Assembly (NCBI GenBank): GCA_964007475.1
Contig: OZ023273.1
Coordinates: 114,561,812-114,625,811 of the forward strand
DNA length: 64,000 bases
DNA from: Hybos culiciformis
Taxonomy: Eukaryota; Arthropoda; Insecta; Diptera; Hybotidae
Reading direction: 5' to 3'
Below, piece after piece: positions 23,246-39,740 of this stretch. A program made the position numbers and the translations under genes. Each line of letters begins with the position of its first letter. The first letter of the stretch is position 1. The notes under the pieces are model-generated. The model was not told the DNA's origin and made no database searches. It worked only from the letters and a program-made list of their open reading frames with translations.

Positions 23246-25053
23246 TACACCTCTTCCACCTCCACCTCTTCCAAGAGCATGGCCTCTTGCTCTGCGGCCA
23301 CACACATCGATATGTGGTCCAACAACTCCTCCTGCGAACAGAAGGATTTTGTTGAGCCACAATCGCTGGGTGTGTCCTCCCCACGCACGCTTAGCCAACT
23401 GAGTGGGTTCCCCAGAGTTTCCCCTGCTTTGCCCAACTCAGGGACCGAGCTCGCATGGTTCACAGACCCGCTCTTGAGCTTTCCACCGTCTCCGTCCACC
23501 ACCTTAAAAACAAAGGGATTTACCCCTTCTGTTCTCTGTGGCTTTGGGAGCATTTGATCCGCTAGAATCACTCCCGGAATAACCCCCCCCGTTTCGAGTG
23601 TAGGGACTGCCCTCCCTTCCTCCACGGTTAGAGTTACCCCCGGAATAACCCTTTTGGGTGCCGGAATGGCCCTCGCTTCCATCACGGTCGTTGGCTCTCT
23701 TGCTTTAGGCAAGGAGACCACTATCCTTCGGCACAGGTAGTAGATGACTCCATCTACCGCCCTAAGTGCCTCCAGATCGCCGTCATCCACGCCCAAAAGC
23801 AGCCAGCAACCGGTATTTCCTCTGCTCTCTCGGTTCATCACCGTCCACTCGGTGCATTTCAATCCCAACGGTTCGTTCAACCGTTGTAGCACCGTGAGGA
23901 TTTTATCCGTGGGCAGTGTTTCACCCGGGAGCCAGATGGAAACTCTATGCTTTTTTGGGAGATCGTCCTTCCCGACAATGTCAAGAAGGGCTCCTTCCCA
24001 TGGAGCAGAGCAATTTTTCACCTTAGCCTTTAAAAACGAGGCTGAGGTCTCGTCCGAACAGGTAATCCGGATCATATCTTGGGAGGCCTTCGTCCAGTCA
24101 AAGGTTGGCACGGGAGTAACACTTGAAAATACAGCTTCCAGCTGCCACCCCCGAACCAGGTCCATGACCTTCTGAATCTTACCCTCCCCTACTATTTTCC
24201 CGGCAGGATGCGACCTATCAATTACCGCCAGCTTGAGATGTTCTCTAGCCACGGTATTATAAGCCGCGATCCTCTTCGCCGCAGGATTACCTTCTATTTC
24301 CCCAGACCGTTGCCTCTTGTGGACAGAAGCCCTCTCAGGTCCGTTTTTACTGGGCATTGGTGTTGATTTAGGTAGTCCTCTAAAAGAACTGCCCATACAC
24401 CGTGCCTCTGTTCCCCGACTTGTTGATGGTTTCTGAGATCCGTTAGAACCTCCCATCATCCGCGTCGTTCCTACCTCGGTATGGTTAGGAGTCGATTCAG
24501 TTGGCCTATCCTGACCTACCTTCATCGATCCTGTTGATCTAGGCAGTCCTATAAGAGAACCCCCTGTCAACCGTACCTCTGGTCTCTTCTGACTTGGTGA
24601 TGGTTTTCGAGGTTCTTTGGAACCTCCCATCCACCACGTCGATCCTACCACGGTATGACTAGGAGCCGATTTAGTTGGCCTTTTCTGACCTCCCTTCATC
24701 GAGCCTGTCAATACCGGTCTTTGTTCAGGCTTTAAGGTTTGCCGGTGCATTTGCTCCTTTTCTGCCTCTAGCCTGACCAATCTTTTTTCCAGCAGCTTCA
24801 GACATTCGGATTCGGGCTTTCCTTCCCTCCTCCAACGTCTGAGCCACTTTTTGTCTGATGCTCTGTAACCGAGCATCCAGTTATTGTTTTCATTGTCCGT
24901 TTCACATGGCCTTGGGTTGTCGTTCGTTTGCCCCGCTGGCGACCTATCACTACCACTGGTAGTGCCAGGCCATCCGCCGGGAGCCGCGGCTCCTACTCCC
25001 GACAGTTGGGTAGATATCCCTACCCGCATTTTTCCTTCTTCTTTGCTCGTCAT
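23245..25053 (-). CDS. LINE ORF1: nucleic-acid-binding protein, DUF4780-like
   Basis: A 602-residue open frame that starts 157 bp inside the element's 5' end and stops in TAATG, sharing one base with the ORF2 ATG. The N-terminal part is polar, with a basic helix KKWLRRWRREGKP (68-80) and a charged helical stretch up to about 112. Residues 116-173 and 174-230 are a tandem duplication of about 58 residues, both starting TGSMK and ending GLPRS or GLPKS. Residues about 265-450 resemble the DUF4780 domain found in several insect LINE ORF1 proteins (IWLPGETLPT, LNEPLGLKCTEW, GCWLLLGVDD). The C-terminus is acidic (EEVEVEEV). I see no CCHC zinc knuckles, unlike R1-type ORF1. It probably coats element RNA. 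Confidence 0.85.
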   Translation of the reverse strand: MTSKEEGKMRVGISTQLSGVGAAAPGGWPGTTSGSDRSPAGQTNDNPRPCETDNENNNWMLGYRASDKKWLRRWRREGKPESECLKLLEKRLVRLEAEKEQMHRQTLKPEQRPVLTGSMKGGQKRPTKSAPSHTVVGSTWWMGGSKEPRKPSPSQKRPEVRLTGGSLIGLPRSTGSMKVGQDRPTESTPNHTEVGTTRMMGGSNGSQKPSTSRGTEARCMGSSFRGLPKSTPMPSKNGPERASVHKRQRSGEIEGNPAAKRIAAYNTVAREHLKLAVIDRSHPAGKIVGEGKIQKVMDLVRGWQLEAVFSSVTPVPTFDWTKASQDMIRITCSDETSASFLKAKVKNCSAPWEGALLDIVGKDDLPKKHRVSIWLPGETLPTDKILTVLQRLNEPLGLKCTEWTVMNRESRGNTGCWLLLGVDDGDLEALRAVDGVIYYLCRRIVVSLPKAREPTTVMEARAIPAPKRVIPGVTLTVEEGRAVPTLETGGVIPGVILADQMLPKPQRTEGVNPFVFKVVDGDGGKLKSGSVNHASSVPELGKAGETLGNPLSWLSVRGEDTPSDCGSTKSFCSQEELLDHISMCVAAEQEAMLLEEVEVEEV

Positions 25054-25095
25054 TAGGTTTGGTTTGGATTTGCTTGGTTTTCAATTCGGCAACGT

Positions 25096-25135
25096 CGACA
25101 CGTCCACCTGCAGTAAACTGCAAGTGGGCGTGTCG
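25096..25135 (-). promoter_or_regulatory. Hairpin in the LINE 5' UTR
   Basis: CGACACGTCCACCTGCAGT (25096-25114) and ACTGCAAGTGGGCGTGTCG (25117-25135) pair over 17 of 19 positions with a 2-base loop. It lies about 45-80 bp upstream of the ORF1 start. It may act in translation or RNP assembly; the function is inferred only from position. Confidence 0.5.
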
Positions 25136-25190
25136 TCGCTGTCGAATTTACTTAAGCCCCACCACCTCGACAAGGTGAAATCCGTCTTAG

Positions 25191-25230
25191 TACGACTTAC
25201 TGATACTGTCTACGACTTAGTGATACTGTC
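25191..25230. repeat. Two 20-bp tandem units at the LINE 5' junction
   Basis: TACGACTTACTGATACTGTC is followed at once by TACGACTTAGTGATACTGTC, one base different, then TACTTAAT. The first ten bases of each unit match the target duplication on the far side of the LINE. Either the target already had the duplication, or the 5' end joined to a slipped copy of the target. Confidence 0.65.
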
Positions 25231-26248
25231 TACTTAATATTTTAACTGAACTGATAAAAATTTACAATAAAAAATAATTGAAACTAATCTTCAATTTTAA
25301 TCGCTTCTTTGTCATATTTTAAATACACTAAATTGATTAAATTACTTTGATAAAAAATATTGCATCCGATAATAGTAAGTTTTTATTCCGATTTTTATTA
25401 ATAATTGTTGTAAATTTTTTTTTTTAGTAACTGATATTATTAAGTAAAATAATATCAATTAGGTAAGAGTTCGTCAAAACCACAAATAAAAATTTATATA
25501 AAAGAAAACCAATCTTACTGGCTTGTAGAAATTGAATAAAATGTAATCAAATTGAGACTTTGAAGTTGTTGATTTTATTTTTTAATAAAATGAAAGTATG
25601 TATAAAACATTCTACGGAGTTTGAATAATAGAATACAATTCAAATAATGTTATTGAAATTTCGTAAAATAAGAATAACGTATGTCATTATATTTTTCCTT
25701 TTTAATTTATGTCGTCAAAAGCTTTTTCAAAGAAATTGTTTTTTTTATCTGTAAAATATGTTAATCAATACACGAAATAAGATTAAAATTTATTTTGATA
25801 GGTATTTTCTTTTAGAAGACTGAAAAGTAAACAGTTTCAATTGGGAGCATGAAACAAAATAATGACATAGAGTCTTAATTAGAACAATAATTATCGAATT
25901 TATTATTATGTATATACGAGTGCACACAAGTGAAATATCTAAGGCTAACTAAAAAAATCTAAAATTGCACAAGACTATTGCATTTGTAGAGGAACTCGAA
26001 AATAAACTTGGGTGGCACAACAAAGCTATATTATTACATTCAAAAATATTTGTTATTAAAGTAATTTTGGTTTCGGTTTGGCTTGTTTTGGTTTCTGGTC
26101 CAAAATTCACATCCAAATGCTGACTGCAAGCAAATAAAAATAAATTTTAAAAATAATTCTCAACGTATTGAAAAAAATATTCTTCTATGAATTGTACCCA
26201 TAAAATTACATAAAATTACTTAACATTTATAAAGTTTTATAACTAATA
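25231..26248. other. AT-rich spacer between two transposons
   Basis: No gene or repeat family recognised. Confidence 0.4.
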
Positions 26249-26801
26249 CAGTAAACCCCTACAACGCGACACTTCTACAACGCGTTTTCGCTTCAACGCG
26301 ATTCATAAATGGCGGCAATTTGTCTCACAACGCGATTTTTTTTCCTACAACGCTATTAAAAAAAAATTACTTTTCTAGGAATGTTTTAATCGACCGCAAG
26401 AAAGAGCTAACAAACCTATCTCTTGTTCCAGTAGTTCAGATTCGGATATAGCACCAGCAAAACGTTCGCGGCATAATCCGCTTAGCAGTGATGAACAATA
26501 ATATTCATCAATATTCCTTTTTATATTTTAATTCTATATCTTTGAATTTTGATTTAGTTCTTAATTTTAAAAACTGTGAATTATTTTGTTAAATTTTATT
26601 AAATTATAATTTTATTGAAGGATTTCTAATAAAATCTTGAGTATTAACTTAATTAAGTTTCATTTTATTAAATTAATTACATTTTTTTATATTTGGAACA
26701 TAACCCCTTTTTTCTATAGGGTTAATGTCTCCTGCAACGCGATTTCATACTGCTCGTCGTTTTCTAAGAACGTATCTGTCGCGTTGTAGGAGGGTTGACT
26801 G
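26249..26801. mobile_element. Decayed pogo/Tigger-like DNA transposon, 553 bp
   Basis: Left end CAGTAAACCCCTACAACGCG; right end, on the other strand, CAGTCAACCCTCCTACAACG. Both are flanked by TA, the duplication used by Tc1/mariner/pogo elements. The word ACAACGCG also recurs just inside each end, as in Tigger elements. About 26382-26501 (+) is an in-frame remnant ending RPQERANKPISCSSSSDSD...SSDEQ-stop, an acidic Ser-rich tail compatible with the C-terminus of a transposase; the rest of the coding region is gone. So this is an internally deleted copy rather than a random MITE. Confidence 0.75.
26382..26501 (+). pseudogene. Remnant of a transposase C-terminal tail
   Basis: About 38 codons open to a TAA at 26499-26501, rich in Ser and Asp (SCSSSSDSDIAPAKRSR). 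It lies inside the Tigger-like element and has higher GC than the flanks. There is no start codon and no catalytic domain. Identity as transposase is inferred from the surrounding terminal repeats. Confidence 0.45.
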
Positions 26802-27141
26802 TAATAGTAAGTATACTAGTATAGTATGGCAGATGAATCATATAATACATTCATCCACCTATAACACGGTACTCTTATAACGCGTTTTTTTTTATAAAAC
26901 CGGTTGGAAAATTAATAGCTGGCTGATTTTTATTTCATGTCATGAGGTTATGGATCGATAGGATAACTACTTAGCAAAATTCGTAATCCGCGGGTAAACA
27001 AATTTGTTGAGTAATTTTTTTTGTTACTTTTGTAAACCTTCCAACACAATTGACACACCACACCAGCAGAGCGGAATTGTATGTTTTCTTTTTTGAAATT
27101 TTAATTTAATTAATTAACATAAACATTTTTAAGCTTAAAAA
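26802..27141 (+). promoter_or_regulatory. Upstream region of Mlh1, with a weak second Tigger-like trace
   Basis: Around 26855-26890 the words CATCCACCTATAACACGG and CTCTTATAACGCG resemble the Tigger-like terminal sequence at 26249 with several changes. The remaining 250 bp before the Mlh1 ATG at 27142 must contain its promoter and leader, but no core element is distinct enough to name. Confidence 0.3.
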
Positions 27142-30100
27142 ATGGAGCCTTTGGAAATTAAAAAACTAGATGGATCAGTAATCAATAGAATAGCTGCAGG
27201 TGAAATAATTCAAAGACCTGGAAATTGTCTAAAGGAATTACTTGAAAATAGGTAAAAATGATAAATTGAAAACAAAATAAATTAATTTTATAAACAAAAT
27301 AAAAGACGACGTCGTCGTTATAAAAACAGAAGTAGTTAGTAGTCTGGGTATGTTTTGTTTTGCGAAATGTCATTTGTTAGCGATTGATTTTGATGTCCGC
27401 GATACAAAAAAAATCGCGGACAAATTCCCAACCCCCAATAAAAATTAATTTACAATTACTCTACTACTGTTAATACATTTGATTCTAATTAAGTGTATTT
27501 AAAACTATATATGTCAACCACACCGAAACACATTCAAGTAATTATAGAGTCAAATGCAATTTTATGTATGCGAAAATCTACTGTTAAATTAATTTATAGT
27601 ACAATCAAATACACCGCTCCATCTTAAACAATTCATAAAAGCAAATCCGTGGAAAATTAGAAACTGAAGTCAAGTGGCAATACTTAGTTATTGACAAAAC
27701 ATATGATGTGAATGTCAATGCCTAGGAAAAGTTTATGTTTACATTTATTATGAAAAATAAAAATATTAAAATAAGGATTTTCGCTGGTTGGATGTAATGG
27801 AAATTAACTAATAGTAATATTATTTACATTACAAACAGTGGGAGATTAATGAGATAAAAAACGACTCCGTCGATAGAAACAATTCTTTAACAGTGTCGCT
27901 TTCAATTAAAAATTATTTATTATATTATAAATTCATTTATTATTGAGAAATAAATAAACACACAGGTAAGAATTTTTTTTTAAAAATAATTTTTTTATAA
28001 TATTTCGTAATCAATTAATTTATATTTTAATTGTGTTCTTCTTTTAGAATCATTAAAAAAAAATGAGATTTTTACTCAATTCATCCAGGAAATTTGTTTT
28101 GATTTCAAGTAGTGGAATACTGATACCAAAAATCGATCAACAGAGTAATGACAGATTGGATCCAAATATAAAAACTGTTATTGAATTTCATAATCGTCCA
28201 CCGTCAACAGAAACCGGGTGGGATCGTTTAAAGCAAATGTTCACTATGGATGAATTTGGAGTTATATCACCAGAATTAAATTCATGTTATCAGGCTGGAT
28301 TTTTAGGTTTTATAATTGGTGCTTTTTACGGAGGTGTTATTAATTCACGGAATGTTTATGTCAATTTTATGGAAAATAATATGGCAACAGCATATAAATC
28401 ACATTTAGACGCAAAACGAAAATTGCAAGATGATTTCACTGTTAATTTTGCTAAAGGAGCCTTTCGTTGGGGCTGGCGACTATCATTGTTCACTCTTTCG
28501 TATGTTGGCATAACAACAGTAATTTCAACATATAGAAATAAATCTTCAATATGGGAATATTTAGCAGCTGGGGCATTTGCAGGATTTATGTATAAAATTC
28601 CATTAGGACCAAGAGGTATGGCGGCCGGTGGAATTATAGGTGGAGTTTTCGGTGGAATTGCCGGTGGTTGTAGTTTATTATTAATGCGAGCAGCAGGTAC
28701 TTCAACAGAAGAAATGCGTTATTGGCAATATAAATGGAGATTAGATCGGGATCAGTCAGTGAAAGAAGCTTTCGACAAGCAAATGGACAAAACTCCAGAT
28801 ATAATGAAACTCCACGATAAAAAAGTTGGACAAGAACTTAGTTTAGATGCAGTCAAATAAAAATTTTTTTTATAACATTTTATGTATAAGTAAAAAACAT
28901 AAAAAAATAAAAATATTCTATTGTACTTGTACATACTTATAAAATAGAAATTGTTATTGTATTTTTATTTCAATTATTTCATATTTTACCTAAGAGAACT
29001 TTTATAATTTAGCTGTAAATATTCAATTGTTTCCTTCTTTTATTTGAAGCTCATAGACCAATTATAAAATTTTGAAAATATACTATTCTTAACGTAATTA
29101 CTTTTATATAGGCTAAAATTTTTTGTTCTGCGTCTATGTTATGTTGTAAAATAAAAATTAATTCCAAACAAATATCAAAAAAACTTATAACGATGGTAAA
29201 TTATTTTACATTTTAAGATATGTTTTTTCAAAATGAATTTTTTTCTCAGTTTAGATGCGAAATCAACATATATTCAGGTTTCAATAAAAGAAGGTGGCTT
29301 AAAGCTATTACAAATTCAAGATAATGGTACAGGTATTAGAAAAGAAGATTTAGAAATTGTATGCGAACGTTTTACAACATCAAAATTATCAAAATTTGAA
29401 GATCTAAGTGAAATAGGAACATTTGGATTTCGTGGTGAAGCATTAGCTTCAATTTCTCATGTTGCACATTTAACTATTCAAACCAAAACAAATTTGGATA
29501 AATGTGCTTACAAGTGAGTTATAAAATTCTCTTATTTAACTGAAAATATAATGTAAAATATGGTACCTATTTACCATTTTCTTTTTTTGTTTTCATATTC
29601 TAAAATTTTTTTTTAGAGCTCTTTTTGAAGATGGTAGACTAAAAGGAAGCTCAAAACCATGTGCTGGCAATCAAGGTACAATAATAATCGTTGAAGATTT
29701 GTTCTATAATGTTCCACAAAGAAAACAAGTTTTGAAATCTCCTGCTGAAGAGTTCCAAAAAATTACAGACATTGTGAACAAATATGCCGTCCACAATCCA
29801 AAGATTGGTTTTATGTTGAAAAAATTTGGCGATTCACCGGCAATAAAAACACCAATTAATAGTTCAGGTAAAATAAGTAAATGAGTTTATAATTGAAATG
29901 GAAATGAAATCTTAAAAATTCTTCTATTGAACAATATATTGTTTCTTTAATGCTCAATAAAATTTTGATTTGTGGTATTTTTTAAGTATGTAAGCACTTT
30001 GCTTTTATTTTTAATTCTTTGTTTCAATACAAAAGCTTTAATTAAGCAACATAAAACTTTTTTGTGACCATATAATATTAAATTATTTCTTTGCAGCTGA

Positions 30101-31763
30101 AGAAAATATCAAAATTATTTATGGTCAAAGTATTGGTAAAGAATTGATTGAAATTGGATTTGATGATAATATTCACAAATTTAAAGTAAAAGGGTACATA
30201 AGTAATCCTAATTATTCTGGAAAAAAAGGAATTTTGTTGATTTTTATCAATAACCGTTTGGTTGATTCGATAAGTACGTTAAACTGATATTAAAATATAT
30301 GTCATATTTTTTTTTTTTAATATTAACACATTAAAACAAGATCTATTTAATATTCGATTATAAAACAAACATTTAAAACATATTTCATTTTTTTAAGGTA
30401 TCAAAGCTGCATTGGATTCAGTTTACGCAATTTATTTACCTAAAGGATCGCATCCCTTTGTTTATTTGAGTTTAGAATTAGATCCAAGAACAGTTGATGT
30501 TAATGTTCATCCCACTAAACATGAGGTACATCAAATAAATTATATTAATAAAACTTAAAATATTAAAATATTATTATTAAATAACAATTAAATTAAAGTG
30601 AATATTAATGCCTGTCAGGACACAATGTTAAAATTTATTTCACAAACAATTGAATTTTTTTATTACTGTTTTTAGGTTCATTTTTTGAATGAAGACGATA
30701 TAGTAGAAAAAGTGAAATTACACATTGAAAAAAAATTACTTGGTGGTAATTCAGCCAGAACTGTTTATAAACAAACAAGGGCTCCTTCTACATTTGACAA
30801 AATATCAACAGATGCTGGAAATTCAAATAAAATACAAGCAAAAGATATTATACGTACTGACAGTAAAGAGCAAAAATTGGATAAATTTTTAATTTCGTCT
30901 CAAAACAGTTCTATAAAGATAAAAATAGAAGGAAATTCAGTTAGCAGCGGGAGCCAAAATCCTAAACGGATCACAAAATTAACAAGTGTTTTGAATATGC
31001 GTGAAAAAATTGAGCAAAGCGAAAGTTCTATATTGCGATTAAGATTAAGAGAATCTGTTTTTGTTGGAGTTGCCGATAAATATACACTATTTCAGCATGA
31101 AAATAAATTATATATGACAGACACAAACAAGTTGAGGTAAATAACAGTTTTTTTTTTAAATATAACTATATTTTTGAAGTTACTTATTCAGTTTTATTTT
31201 TTTTTAGCAAAGAGTTATTTTCCCAAATACTTATTTATAATTTCCAAAATTTTTCTGAATTGCAATTTGATCCTAAATTGTCAATATGTGATTTGTTGGA
31301 AATTTCTTTGGATTCAGATGATAGCGGTTGGACAGAAGAAGATGGACCAAAAATTAAATTAGCTGAAAGAGCAACTGAAATTTTAATCGAAAAATCGAAC
31401 ATAATGTCAGAATATTTCGGATTGAAAATAACAAATGATGGTTTATTAGAATCATTACCAATTTTATTGGATAATCACGTTCCAGAAATTTGCAAATTGC
31501 CAAATTACTTATTACGATTAGCAACAGAAGTTAATTGGGAAGAAGAGGTGGAATGCTTTGAAAATTTTTTCACAGAAACTGCGTATTTTTATTCGTATTT
31601 GTCAGAATCAGATGTTGCTTCTGAAGAACGTAAAAATTGGTTAATTGAACATTGTGTATTTCCAGCTATCAAAAAATTATTAATACCAAGCATAAAATTA
31701 AAGAAACATTTTTTTGAATTAGCAAATTTACCAAATTTGTATAAAGTTTTCGAAAGATGTTAA
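27142..31763 (+). CDS. Mlh1: DNA mismatch repair protein Mlh1
   Basis: Seven exons, 27142-27251, 29250-29513, 29617-29867, 30097-30273, 30398-30525, 30676-31136 and 31208-31763, join in frame to 648 residues. The GHKL ATPase motifs are intact: [17 protein letters not shown] with the ATP-hydrolysing Glu (E32), ENSLDAKST across the first junction, DNGTGI (61-66), GFRGEALAS (96-104), and [13 protein letters not shown] at the end of the N-terminal domain. The linker has [13 protein letters not shown]. The C-terminal dimerisation domain has [29 protein letters not shown] and ends in the invariant VFERC that completes the MutL-alpha endonuclease site with the PMS partner. MutL-alpha acts in the nucleus in mismatch repair and meiotic crossing over. 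It is about 100 residues shorter than human MLH1, mostly in the linker. Intron 1 (2.0 kb) houses TIMMDC1. Confidence 0.97.
27394..27422. promoter_or_regulatory. Small perfect inverted repeat in Mlh1 intron 1
   Basis: TGTCCGCGAT and ATCGCGGACA face each other across a short A-rich loop, about 650 bp upstream of the TIMMDC1 start. A second palindrome, GACGACGTCGTC, lies at about 27306-27317 and contains a GACGTC core. Either could be a control site for the nested gene; nothing proves it. Confidence 0.3.
27890..28062 (+). promoter_or_regulatory. Leader of the nested TIMMDC1 gene with a 5' UTR intron
   Basis: CACACAG/GTAAGA (donor at 27966) and TTCTTCTTTTAG (acceptor ending 28047) frame an 82-bp putative intron just upstream of the ATG at 28063. 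The start of the first leader exon is not determined. A spliced leader of its own argues that TIMMDC1 is transcribed independently from within the Mlh1 intron. Confidence 0.5.
28063..28860 (+). CDS. TIMMDC1: Complex I assembly factor TIMMDC1 (RPII140-upstream protein homologue), nested in Mlh1 intron 1
   Basis: A single coding exon of 265 residues. A Tim17/22-like membrane region shows repeated small-residue helices: [15 protein letters not shown] (79-93), the conserved [20 protein letters not shown] (130-149), [21 protein letters not shown] (165-185) and [16 protein letters not shown] (187-202). The segment before the membrane part has [11 protein letters not shown] and FGVISPELN, and the tail is hydrophilic ([13 protein letters not shown]...). 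In animals this inner mitochondrial membrane protein helps build the membrane arm of respiratory complex I. Length is near the family norm. The gene lies wholly within 27252-29249, the first intron of Mlh1, on the same strand, and has its own AATAAA at 28906. Confidence 0.93.
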   Translation: MRFLLNSSRKFVLISSSGILIPKIDQQSNDRLDPNIKTVIEFHNRPPSTETGWDRLKQMFTMDEFGVISPELNSCYQAGFLGFIIGAFYGGVINSRNVYVNFMENNMATAYKSHLDAKRKLQDDFTVNFAKGAFRWGWRLSLFTLSYVGITTVISTYRNKSSIWEYLAAGAFAGFMYKIPLGPRGMAAGGIIGGVFGGIAGGCSLLLMRAAGTSTEEMRYWQYKWRLDRDQSVKEAFDKQMDKTPDIMKLHDKKVGQELSLDAVK

Positions 31764-32788
31764 ATAAAAAATAAATTAAAAACTAACAAATTTACAGATT
31801 AAATTTGAAATATTCTTTTTATTTGGTAGTAGATACCTACCTACCTATCATTTATAATTTGTTTGTTAACTATTTATAGTTAACATACGGAAATCATATT
31901 TCTTGAAAGTTTAAAATATGTTTAGAAAATTTTTGCTTTCTTCGTCTTTCTAATATTCGTATCACCCAACCCAATCCTATACATACCCATAATGAAGAGC
32001 AATATTTGGGGAAAAAAGTTAAAAATTTATTTCCTTTTATATTAACGTTAAGTTTATCAATACTCTTTCTTTAAATATTATACATGTTAGGCCTTCACTC
32101 GAAAAAAAATTTGAAATTCATTATGTATTTTATTATTATAAATTTTGTTGTGTGAATTCTAATTGGTTTTTCACCGGCACAGAAAATTAAAAAAAATTTA
32201 GAAAACCGGAAAAATATTACTAACACTGACGTCACTCGGTATATTCAATTATTCATACCTTTAATAGAAATACCCTTCCTTTAAACGGAAAGTTGCAAGA
32301 AATTTCTACCAGATGTCAATTATGTCTATCCCTTAATATTTTTTTTATTATTTAGTTATTTATATACAATTTGCATCTACTACACAGCTAGTAGGAATAA
32401 AAAGAACAAGAAAAGTTTAAATTTTTTTTATAAAAAACATATTTTTTAATTTGTTTAATAAATAAAAAAAAAATAATAATTTAAATATTAAAAATGTTAT
32501 AAAATTAAGAAACTAGCCGGTTAATTAAAAAAAAAAAACAAATCTATCAATATTGATGAAAGAAACAAAAAAATTTGCCCAACTAAAGACTATATTTATA
32601 AGCCAGCCGTCGAACGAAAAAAATTATTTCATAAGAATATAGATAGGTACTCTACTAGGTATTAAATGAAAAATCGATTATTTTGTAACAAAGGGAAGAA
32701 AAATTTTTCATCAGGAAATCAAATAAAAAATTAAGAGAAGCTAGAAAAGAAAAAAAAAAAAAATAGAAACCTTCATTGGGTTGTTACA
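31764..32788 (+). promoter_or_regulatory. Spacer between Mlh1 and the KIAA0930-like gene (3' UTR, promoter, leader)
   Basis: An AATAAA appears a few bases after the Mlh1 stop. The upstream side of the next gene has a TGACGTCA core at about 32228-32235 (CACTGACGTCACTCGG), a perfect CRE/ATF-type palindrome about 560 bp before the ATG at 32789. Its use as a promoter element is inference from position. Confidence 0.35.

Positions 32789-39740
<6,952 letters not shown>

Larger units (their letters stand above)
19521..25210 (-). mobile_element. Full-length non-LTR retrotransposon (I/LOA/R1 group, with RNase H)
   Basis: A 5.7-kb element on the minus strand. It has a 5' UTR of about 157 bp, ORF1 (25053-23245), ORF2 (23245-19613), a 3' UTR of about 70 bp, and a tail of four AACCT units (TTAGG on the plus strand, 19521-19540), followed by the target duplication. 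Both ORFs are uninterrupted over 1.8 and 3.6 kb. GC content is clearly above that of the host DNA. Domain order (endonuclease, RT, RNase H, Cys/His knuckle) and a DUF4780-like ORF1 point to the LOA/R1/I branch; I cannot choose the clade without a tree. Intact frames plus a matching duplication suggest a recent insertion that may still encode active proteins. Confidence 0.9.

Noticed and set aside
23246..23398. N-terminal extension of LINE ORF2 from the ATG at 23398
   Set aside because: The added 51 residues overlap ORF1, lack endonuclease features, and the TAATG at 23243-23247 offers a better start.
19673..23557. Many plus-strand open frames of 60-160 codons
   Set aside because: They are antisense shadows of the GC-rich LINE ORFs.
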